A program made the position numbers and the translations under genes. From Bicyclus anynana (taxonomy: Eukaryota > Arthropoda > Insecta > Lepidoptera > Nymphalidae), in the NCBI RefSeq assembly GCF_947172395.1, contig NC_069105.1:3348001-3412000 (forward strand): 64,000 nucleotides of DNA, in the 5' to 3' direction. The notes under the pieces are model-generated. The model had not been told where the DNA came from and searched no databases. It saw only the letters and a program-made list of their open reading frames with translations. Shown in pieces: positions 55,704 to 64,000 of this stretch (its first letter is position 1; every line of letters starts with the position of its first letter).

Positions 55704-56076
55704 TAGACAATAGACAATAGACAATAGCTTTATTACCAAAAGTTACATGCTTATTTAATATACTTAATCCAAAAAATTAAATGCGTAAATCCAAATAATT
55801 AATGTGATGGAAGTTGCACTAGTATAAACCGTGTCGCAACTTCCATCGCTCTTCCCTCATTATAGATGATTACAACATTCAAAATTAACAATCTAAAATT
55901 AGAGAAAATAAAAATCTTAATAATAAAAAACTAGCTAAATATTAGTAAAAGGAAAAAACTAAATAAACAAATAATAATAACAACGACGAGCGAAGGAAAT
56001 AAAATAAAATACATGTTAGTTGAGTGTGCCTTAGAAAGTGTATGTAGGTTGATGTGTGTGGGTGTAGCGTGTGTAG

Positions 56077-56112
<36 letters not shown>

Positions 56113-56539
56113 TGTGTGTTAGCGTGTGTGTGTGTGTGTGTGTGTATTCGTGTTTACGAATGTGTGATTAATGTGTGTTTGGTTTAGGCAGGTGCTATGG
56201 GCAGAGTAAAGATTTACTGTGCTATATTCAAGTGTAATTTATTTCAGTAAGTGGAGAGTTCCGAATTAAATATATATTTAGATAGATGAGTAGTGTATGT
56301 TTATTTTTCAACGGTAAGTAACTTTTCAGTATCTTCATATGACAGGTTTAATAAATACGGTATTAAAGTTTTTTTGCAATTAATAATAAAAAACTAGCTA
56401 AATATTAGTAAAAGGAAAAAACTAAATAAACAAATAATAATAACAACGACGAGCGAAGGAAATAAAATAAAATACATGTTAGTTGAGTGTGCCTTAGAAA
56501 GTGTATGTAGGTTGATGTGTGTGGGTGTAGCGTGTGTAG

Positions 56540-56570
<31 letters not shown>

Positions 56571-56998
56571 CTGTGTGTTAGCGTGTGTGTGTGTGTGTGT
56601 GTGTATTCGTGTTTACGAATGTGTGATTAATGTGTGTTTGGTTTAGGCAGGTGCTATGGGCAGAGTAAAGATTTACTGTGCTATATTCAAGTGTAATTTA
56701 TTTCAGTAAGTGGAGAGTTCCGAATTAAATATATATTTAGATAGATGAGTAGTGTATGTTTATTTTTCAACGGTAAGTAACTTTTCAGTATCTTCATATG
56801 ACAGGTTTAATAAATACGGTATTAAAGTTTTTTTGCAATTAATAATAAAAAACTAGCTAAATATTAGTAAAAGGAAAAAACTAAATAAACAAATAATAAT
56901 AACAACGACGAGCGAAGGAAATAAAATAAAATACATGTTAGTTGAGTGTGCCTTAGAAAGTGTATGTAGGTTGATGTGTGTGGGTGTAGCGTGTGTAG

Positions 56999-57029
<31 letters not shown>

Positions 57030-57218
57030 CTGTGTGTTAGCGTGTGTGTGTGTGTGTGTGTGTATTCGTGTTTACGAATGTGTGATTAATGTGTGTTTGG
57101 TTTAGGCAGGTGCTATGGGCAGAGTAAAGATTTACTGTGCTATATTCAAGTGTAATTTATTTCAGTAAGTGGAGAGTTCCGAATTAAATATATATTTAGA
57201 TAGATGAGTAGTGTATGT
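55704..57218 (-). mobile_element. 3' UTR and tail of the LINE at 57.2 kb, with tandem array
   Basis: In sense the UTR runs from the stop near 57219 to an AATAAAGC signal and an (ATAGACA)-type simple tail at 55704-55728. The same AATAAA-plus-simple-tail layout is seen at 31.6 and 48.1 kb. Confidence 0.6.
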
Positions 57219-57299
57219 TTATTTTTCAACGGTAAGTAACTTTTCAGTATCTTCATATGACAGGTTTAATAAATACGGTATTAAAGTTTTTTTGCAATT
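55918..57299. repeat. Three tandem ~460-bp units containing (GT)n tracts
   Basis: Units start at 55921, 56384 and 56843 (periods 463 and 459). Apart from a 4-bp change in the GT tract I see no clear differences between units. Each holds two GT microsatellites around a TCTGTGTGTTAGC block, then a shared AT-rich part that, in the last unit, includes the end of the ORF2 remnant. Confidence 0.9.
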
Positions 57300-57467
57300 C
57301 CTTTTATTTAGTGGGTAGACATTTAATACTGCGTTTATTTTGTTATATACGTGAGGACCTTGGAAACAGTAAAATCTTCTTATAAATGACGTTTTTGTAG
57401 GAAAAGGAGCCTTCGCCACCGTGTATTTCCTACGTCTGTCCAAATAAGAGGATTTGTATAAAAACAA
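57219..57467 (-). pseudogene. LINE ORF2 C-terminus
   Basis: The 82-codon frame has the conserved C-terminal pattern of Jockey/CR1-type ORF2: an aromatic/basic stretch (FIRRFYCFQGPHVYNKI), then a terminal amphipathic region ending LSYEDTEKLLTVEK. The rest of the ORF2 is absent upstream. Its 3' UTR continues to lower coordinates and contains the triplicated 460-bp array. Confidence 0.6.
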
Positions 57468-58067
57468 AAAAGAAACAAAAATGCGTGCAGAAAAGAAATT
57501 CTGTTCGCAAAAACTTTTTTTGACTTTTTATGTTACCGGGAAGCACCAAATCTGTGACCAAATTAAGTGAGGTTATGGACTTCATTTTACTATATTTTGC
57601 TTTAACACGTAAGGGGCCCCGTATCATTTATACCTACTACTAATACGGCGGTAGCTATACCCCTAGGTTAAGGGTTAAATAAGATTAACAATTTAAAACA
57701 TTTACAAACTACCCACATTAAAAGCGGCAATACAAATCACGATAAAAAGAAAAGAGGCCATTACTGACCCCCCGGAAACAAAAACACCTGTTTCCCGCAA
57801 CCCTTCATACAAACGTAAACTAAATTCCTCGACACCGTAATAGAAAGGACGGTGAGCGTCCCGGCGGCGATTACACAGTGAAATGACGGAATTACACTGC
57901 GGAATGACGGAATTACACCGCGTTATGGCGGAATTAACATAACGGTCGGTGTCGGACCGGTGTGTGGACGCGTTTGAAATCTTTACATGCAATTTCCGAG
58001 TAAAAACAAGTTGGACTGACTTGGAACTACTGAAATTGTAGTTTTTTTTTATTTGACGATCTGTCGG
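57468..58067. other. Unassigned apart from a 21-bp tandem
   Basis: The 96-codon minus-strand frame at 57702-57992 owes its repeats to the tandem units. Confidence 0.5.
57882..57944 (+). repeat. Three 21-bp tandem units
   Basis: AATGACGGAATTACAC-type units start at 57882, 57903 and 57924. Confidence 0.75.
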
Positions 58068-58243
58068 CGCATTTATTTATTTATTTTATATCAAGCAATC
58101 AAGCAATACCACACATTACATTATACAATATAATAATAATTATACAAGTTACATTTTATTACATAATGCAAGTTATGGACACCCAGTTTGGGCGTAGCCT
58201 TTTGTCGAGTGAGTGATAGGGAGACCGATTTTATTTTTTGTTT
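58068..58243 (-). mobile_element. 3' UTR of the LINE at 58.2 kb
   Basis: AT-rich sequence follows the ORF2 stop in sense orientation and ends in (AAAT)n at 58068-58090, a simple tail like the other LINE ends here. Confidence 0.45.
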
Positions 58244-58530
58244 TTATTTATCATTCAAGTAGTCATTTACCGTGTAATAGCACTTTTCGACTAGAAAGTC
58301 CCTTAATTTCTTTTTGAAAGCAATATCTTTCTCCTCATTACGTATACGGTTTGGAAGGTTATTGTAAATTTTTATTGACATTGCGTATGGGCCGGAGCTG
58401 TGGAGTATTAATTTTGAAAAGGGGAAAATTAGTTTATTTTCGTTTTTTTCGCGGAAGCGCCGTGGTTTATAAGAGTTTTCGACTTTTTTGTAAAAATGAA
58501 AATGAAAATTTATGACGATAGAATAACCTT
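58244..58530 (-). pseudogene. Second LINE ORF2 C-terminus
   Basis: The C-terminal ~80 codons of the frame are LINE-like: SSGPYAMSIKIYNNLPNRIR, followed by a lysine-rich helix and a terminal YYTVNDYLNDK. Upstream of about 58530 the frame runs into an unrelated RTE-type fragment, so the larger frame reaching 58621 is chimeric. Confidence 0.55.
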
Positions 58531-58534
58531 GATT

Positions 58535-58635
58535 CTTAACATCATCTTCATTATCAACTGATGGACGTCCACTGTCTCTTCTTCCTTCGCAACAAAACGG
58601 TTTTAGGCCGCCTGAATTCAACGGCTCACCTAAAT
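58535..58635 (-). mobile_element. Short RTE-like LINE 3' fragment
   Basis: CATTATCAACTGATGGACG and the GGCCGCCTGAATTCAACGG block match the RTE tail region. It interrupts the LINE frame at 58.24-58.62 kb. Confidence 0.5.
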
Positions 58636-58740
58636 TTCGCCATTGGTCGCTTCAACTATTAATGCTGTTTGACATAAAATGACATATAATTAAAATTGAA
58701 GTGTCTGTTTGTGATGATAGCTGTTTTCTCAAGTGCTTAT

Positions 58741-58990
58741 AATTATTTATTTATTTTATTAGGACAATCAACGGCTAATACGTTAAGTTAGTAAGTAGTA
58801 AGTTTAAGTACATTAATAGATTAAGTGAATGTTTAGCCTACTTATAGATTCTCACAACGTTCACAATTTTTAGTATATGTCATTAAATTCGTAAGCTATA
58901 ATATCTAGTTGTTTCCAATAATTCTGTTACAATTTAATACAAGATTTTTAGTATTGACAATAAAATAAAAAAAACAATTATAAGCTAATT
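58741..58990 (-). mobile_element. Possible LINE 3' UTR
   Basis: (ATTT)n at 58743-58760 and AT-rich sequence similar in style to other tails. No coding remnant. Confidence 0.3.
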
Positions 58991-60514
58991 TACATAATTA
59001 TCTTAACTAAAAGACATAATTAAAAGATAAAATTGAAACAAAAAAAGTCAATTGCTACAATTAAAGTTAACGATTAAAGATGTCAATTATATTGGAACAA
59101 TTGTATGATTATAGATTTAAAATTTACACAGTACCTACAAAAATACAAACAATCTTGTCTATCAGTCTGTTTTGTTGTTTTTATAGGAATTGCACTGAAA
59201 GGTAGATGAGGTTGCTGAGCAAAGTGTATATTTATTTTTGATTCTTAAAATCAATGATTTCCACATTGGAATAGCATGGTGGGTCTAAGCTCCACATCCC
59301 GTCGCCCTTTAGTAAGAAGGCCTAACCCTGTAGTGGGCTGCTAAAGTAGACAATGATTCTTCAAATTACAACGTATCTAAATTCAAATGCAAAAATGTTG
59401 AAAAGCCCCTGAAGGTCATCAATTTATTAATTAGACTATCGATCAAGTCATCAAATTTCTCTTTTAGTGCGCTTTAATTTGAGACCCCACTCAAGTATAT
59501 TTGTAGACATTCGGTTATTCATCCCCACTTTCACCCCTACAACTTTTAAACGGCTCAACCGATTTTTATCAAACATGTCTAAGAGCACTCGCAAATAAAT
59601 CACCTTTTAATATTTTTTTTTTTTTTTAATTTTCCGTTCGGGAGCTATGGTGCCACAGTCAGACATACAGACAGATGCGTCAAACTTATAACACCCCTCT
59701 TTTTGCGTCGGGGGTTAATAAAAATAAACATAGCGGTTATTCGACCAACTCTGTCACAAATGAGTCACAAAGTAATGTCAAAATTAATATTTTATTTTCA
59801 ACTCAAACCAATTATTGTATAGGACCTGCCTCGCTAGACGTTACTTTTCTGACAAAGTATATGATCAACGATCTAATGCGATTATAAAAACTGTCTCTAT
59901 AAAAACGATGTTAAATAGTTGTAATCGTGTTCGTCGGTTAAAGAGCTCCGTAAAAATACCTTTCTGTGTAATTGAATGGTGTAAAAAACGGGCTAAAACT
60001 TCTAGTTTATTATAAGATAAATACCAAATCTAAGCTCATTTAGCTCAGAAAATGACAGACAATTTTGTTCTGGACTATGAGTGCGATACAGGTCCTTTTT
60101 TAATTGGTCTGAGATTTTCAACTCAATAAATACATTTCATCATATTAATATACGCCTTATTTGTACAAAAAATAAATGAAATGAATACATATTCTTACAA
60201 ACACCCTCAATACAGACACGACATGGATCATATTTAAGTGAAACATATTTTTCAGTGGCAAACATTGACAATTCAACATGGGCCCTAAATAAACATAACG
60301 CATAATTAAAGGCCCGCTAAGGTCAACCATGGGGTTAATAACGGTTAAATTGTAGCCTGTAATTAATAATTCATGAGTTTGTTTTAATAACGTTATATTT
60401 ATTTTAATCAGGTTAGGGATTCTTCAGAGTTTTCCCTAAGGAATACATTTTTAAATAAGCTAATGTAAGTTAAATACCTGAAAAACATTTTATTATTTTT
60501 CTTAATAGTTTATT
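58991..60514. other. Mostly unassigned
   Basis: 59260-59345 resembles a LINE tail (CATGGTGGGTCTAAGCTCC, then CCTGTAGTGGGCTGC). Short frames at 59675-60015 are unsupported. Confidence 0.4.
59515..59735 (+). repeat. Lepidopteran repeat ending in GCGTCGGGGGTTAATAA
   Basis: ACGGCTCAACCGATTTTTAT, a CAGACATACAGACAG stretch and CTTATAACACCCCTC are retained. Commonly seen in Lepidoptera by recollection; class not assigned. Confidence 0.5.
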
Positions 60515-61335
60515 GGAGTTTACTCCTTAAGAATCGATTTTTTATATATAAGGCGCCCGGTATGAGAAAAATCCGAGGGGTAAAACCAACTGAACTAACG
60601 AAAAAGTGTCACGTTTTTGGTGCGCACCTTTAGTGCGCAACTTTCTAATTTAGCTGTGAGTGTATTGAGACGTACATAGGGTATGCTGTATAGGCGACTA
60701 TACCTATATACTATATGTTATTGGGCTTGTTTGTTTAATGATTATATCATTGTAAGAGTAAAATATATAATGTGAAGTATATTATAAAGTCTATTAGTTA
60801 TTTTACAATTCTATACATTTAGTCTTCTTTAACATAAGTATTACTAAAGCCCTACTCGATGTGCACTGTTTACCAACAAAAAAAAGTGTGTATGTTAAAA
60901 AAAAACAAAAAGTTAGCTCGAAGCACGTCTCAATACTCGCGCCTTATAAGTGAAAGGTGCGCAACCGAGGTGCAGCAGGCCGCGGCGTGCGCACCCGCCT
61001 ACAGCGTGCACATGGGTGCGATGTGCAAGTTGTTGGCGGCACAGCGCACGGTGAAAGGTGCGCAGAATAGGTTGCGCACAAAAAACGTAACGCATGTCAT
61101 TTCATAACTTATTGCAGTTTACTCCTTAACAATCGATTTTTCATTTATACCCCTCGGTACGTTTTTTGTGCGCAACCTATTCTGCGCACCTTTCACCGTA
61201 CGTAGCCGCCATAGCGTGCACATGCCTAGCGCGTCCGCACGCACGTGCACGCTGTTGGCGGGCGCGCACGCAGCGCTGCACCTCGGTTGCGCACCTTTCA
61301 CTTTTCAGGCGTTGCTATTGAAAAGAGTAAACTCC
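60515..61335. mobile_element. Foldback element of unknown class
   Basis: GGAGTTTACTCC at 60515-60526 and its reverse (GAGTAAACTCC) at 61325-61335 could be the termini, with ATT on both sides. Inside, 60950-61089 and 61158-61301 form a GC-rich inverted repeat whose outer 27 and inner 41 bases are perfect. GTGAAAGGTGCGCA occurs repeatedly. Short frames (60859-61107, 61168-61410) are by-products of the arms. Confidence 0.55.
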
Positions 61336-61400
61336 ATTCGTGCGTCGGAGCTGACACACTTTTTTTTTTATCTAGGACGGCTATTTATTATCTATACTTA

Positions 61401-61590
61401 TCTATACTAATATTATAAAACAGAAGTTTGTTTGTTTGAACGCTCTAATGTCAGGATTTACTGGTCCGATTACAAAAATTCTTTCAGTGTTAGATAGTCC
61501 ATTTATCAAGAAAGGCTAGAGGCTGTATATTATGCCCGTATGCCTACGAGAACGGGAACCACGCGAGTGAAACCGCGCGGCGTCAGCTAG
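61401..61590 (+). mobile_element. Helitron-like non-autonomous element, complete
   Basis: A|TCTATACTAATATTATAAA at the start, then CCGCGCGG, GCGTCAG and CTAG|T at the end. Immediately followed by a second, 5'-shortened copy. Confidence 0.8.
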
Positions 61591-61765
61591 TAATAATTAT
61601 AAAGCTGAAGAGTTTGTTTAAACGCTCGAATCTCAGGAACTACTGGTCCGATTTAAAAAATTCTTTCAGTGTTAGATAGCCCATTTATTGAGGAAGGCTA
61701 TAAGCTATATTTTATTCCCGTATTTTTACGGGAACAGGAACCACGCGGGTAAATCGCGCGGCAAA
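61591..61765 (+). mobile_element. Helitron-like element in tandem with the previous copy
   Basis: Begins near TAATTATAAAGCTGAAGAG and reaches the TCGCGCGGC hairpin region but lacks the CTAG end. Confidence 0.7.
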
Positions 61766-62377
61766 GTCAATAATAAATAATGAAAACAAATAATGTAGAA
61801 TCAGAACTTTTGCCCTTTTGAAAAGTCGTTGAAAAAGACAAGAAAACTAGGTACTGAGCAATAAAATCCCTTCGCTTTGTGGGGCAATTAAAGTCTCGCT
61901 GGCACGATTGGAATGGGAACAATGGAGGAATATCTGCTGTATAGAATAGAAATGTTTCTTTCTTTAAGCTCATAGACTTCTTTTAGTTGAACTGCATCTC
62001 CCGCATCCGAGCGTTATTTAAAGAAAATGTACTTTTATAATGAACCCTATTTTGTAGTGAACGGGGAGATTTTCAAGTATTTACCCCAGGATGTTATTTT
62101 TCCATGTTTCTGTAAAGTGTTGTCTTCGAGTTCATTTATTTGTTTTACTTTGTCCTGCTGGGGAAATAGACAAGTCTTTATAGAACGTTTTAGATTTAAA
62201 ACTGAAAAGGAAAGACAGGAGAATATAGGTGCTGCAGGAACTTTCATTCATTATAATTGTATTTATTTTAATTATTATAAAATTCAACCACTAACCAATA
62301 TTTTCTACTCTCTACTCTATAAACTTGAAAACTAGTGAACGGATTTCCAATCGATTGAGGTTAAGTTATATAAATAA
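61766..62377. other. Unassigned
   Basis: A 102-codon plus-strand frame (62027-62335) shows no recognisable domain. Confidence 0.5.
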
Positions 62378-62573
62378 CTAGCTGACACCGCGCGGTTTCA
62401 CCCGCGTGATTCCTGTTCCCGTAGACATACGGGGATATTATATAGCCTATAGCCTTCCTCGATATATGGGCTATCTAACACTGAAAGAATTTTTCAAATC
62501 GGACCAGTATTTCCGGAGATTAGCGCGTTCAGTCAAACAAACAAACTCTTCAGCTTTATAATATGAGTATAGA
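62378..62573 (-). mobile_element. Helitron-like non-autonomous element, complete
   Basis: In sense A|TCTATACT at 62573 and CTAG|T at 62378, with CCGCGCGG near the 3' end. Confidence 0.8.
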
Positions 62574-64000
62574 TATTGTCAAGATTTTGTTAAATTTATT
62601 GAAATTAACAATAATTGTTGCAAGTATAACAATTATTTAAAGTTCGAATTCGCAGAGGTTTCTTTTTTAGAGGTTTTGAGGATGTTGGACTACAGAATAC
62701 ATAGTTGGTCAAGGAATTTTCCAGTTTTTACTTATGTGCATACCCCCTTAAAAGCCTTATGCGCGCAGCGCTTACTGCAGTTGATGATAGTTTAAAATAA
62801 ATATATTGCTTAAGCGCCTTCAGTTTTACATACCAAAACACCTATCCAAACTATTGTTTGTTCGTATATATCCAAAGCCTATGTTTTCTAAAAGAAGAAA
62901 GGCTATACTTTTACTACAAGTACTACAAAGAAGAAAATTAGGTGGTCAAAGGTTATTTATAGTACCGAATAAAATACCGATCTATTCGGTTGGTTGCTGT
63001 AGAATGCATTGCTTGGTACAAGTTAAAAGAGGCTGAATTTTTTAAACAAACCATACTCACACCTACAAATACCTACGTATTTCGACAGACGATGGACCTA
63101 TCAACATAAAATTATAAGTATAATAACGAGGAAACATTTTTGTATCTAGATCGGAAACTATTAAACATATTTAAACATAAAAACACTCCTGCAGGCTATC
63201 TTTGTCGTACCTGTACTAGTTGACATATACGAAATTGAGATTCTATGTAAAAATGTCATCCGATGCTTACTGGTGGATGGTGGATATCACACAGTAGGTA
63301 GGTAGATGACATTAAGTCCATTGATTTTTTTAAGTTTGTTTTAGTAGGTTGGTAATAAAGACCAAATTACTGAATAGGCCACCTAGTTATCACATTCTGT
63401 ATTGTTTATTGCTAAAGTCACTTTTGTGTCAAAAAATCCCATCAATCGATCATTTCATTTCATTTTTCCTTCATTATAATGCACAGTAAAGGCGTAGGTA
63501 CATACCACCATGGTTTTTCTATGGTATGAAAAGCTTGGTTGCCGTTGGATTTACAGGCACACGACTCAACACCTACGATAGGTTGATGGATTCAGGGCAG
63601 CACTTTGTAGGAAGTGTTTTTTGCATGCCCTGCAAAGTATTACTTTGTTTATAGACAGTGGTTACCACTTACCATCATGTACTCATGAGCGACAATCAAT
63701 ATCTACACAAACAAACATAAGGAAATAACTTGATAAAAAGATCATGAGCACAATGTACAAAATCTATACTTGTATGAAAATATAAAATCGCTATCTCTTA
63801 TAACTTAAAACCGCCACATGTTCTAAAGTTGTACGTAAAAGATTCCACATTCGTACGCGGCGGTGTTTTGTCTCAAAGGCAACGTTATGTCGCCGATGCA
63901 ATACGCAGAGAGCATATGTACTAACGTCTGATATCGGCACATATCTACCACGCTAACTTTATTTCCTTTTATAACAGAATTTGAATCGTACTAGGAACGC
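62574..64000. other. Unassigned to the window end
   Basis: A 76-codon frame (62806-63036) is lysine/arginine-rich but unlike any family I know. Otherwise AT-rich. Confidence 0.5.

Noticed and set aside
55918..57299. CRISPR-like array
   Set aside because: The units are ~460-bp tandem copies without spacers, in animal DNA.
57702..57992. Secreted-like 96-codon protein on the minus strand
   Set aside because: Its repeated region derives from a 21-bp minisatellite; no promoter or homology is seen.
60859..61410. Small cysteine/arginine-rich proteins
   Set aside because: The frames fall on the two arms of the foldback repeat and mirror each other.
62806..63036. Basic 76-codon protein
   Set aside because: No recognised family, starts mid-sequence without context, and could be chance.

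Overview
This is AT-rich animal genomic DNA, almost certainly from a moth or butterfly (Lepidoptera). The evidence is the repeat content: two tRNA-derived SINE families (one Metulj-like, one ending in a GAT-rich tail), 3' ends of an RTE-like LINE with GAT tails, other LINE 3' ends with simple-sequence tails, short Helitron-like elements that end in CTAG, and a BEL/Pao retrotransposon. I recognise these from memory of lepidopteran genomes. No database search was possible, so family names are tentative.

I cannot support any complete host gene. The only host-gene candidate is a TATA box, an arthropod-type initiator and a short first coding exon with a strong splice donor at 19,572-19,732. It would need a partner exon outside what I can recognise. 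The rest looks intergenic or intronic and has been built up by successive transposon insertions, several of them nested.

Layout. 1-9 kb: Helitron-like ends, a SINE interrupted by another repeat with an 8-bp target duplication, RTE and LINE 3' ends, and an ungapped 118-bp direct-repeat pair. 10-25 kb: a foldback MITE, many SINE copies of both families, RTE fragments, Helitron-like elements and the candidate promoter. 25.3-31.6 kb: one complete, apparently young BEL/Pao retrotransposon on the minus strand, with 215-bp LTRs differing at one base, a 5-bp target duplication AGAAG and an uninterrupted 1717-codon gag-pol frame. 31.6-47.5 kb: AT-rich palindromes, more SINEs, the C-terminus of a LINE with a restriction-like endonuclease-type domain (35.2-35.7 kb), a longer RTE fragment (38.3-38.9 kb), a perfect 16-bp hairpin, a 160-bp duplicated segment and two nested SINE insertions. 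47.9-52 kb: a decayed Jockey/CR1-type LINE on the minus strand, with a frameshifted ORF1 and an ORF2 that has lost the middle of the protein. 54-55 kb: a Harbinger-like element with 3-bp TAA target duplications, carrying a Helitron-like insertion. 55.7-57.5 kb: another LINE 3' end whose 3' UTR holds three nearly identical ~460-bp tandem units. 60.5-61.3 kb: a large GC-rich foldback structure. 61.4-62.6 kb: Helitron-like elements, two of them in tandem.

The single element that could still be active is the BEL/Pao copy. Its one polyprotein contains gag, aspartic protease, reverse transcriptase, RNase H and integrase, all with recognisable key residues. The other coding remains are fragments. 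I found no convincing wholly new system. The best candidates for something undescribed are the foldback element at 60.5-61.3 kb with its GGAGTTTACTCC ends, the foldback MITE family at 10.99 and 47.05 kb, and the isolated hairpin at 40.28 kb.
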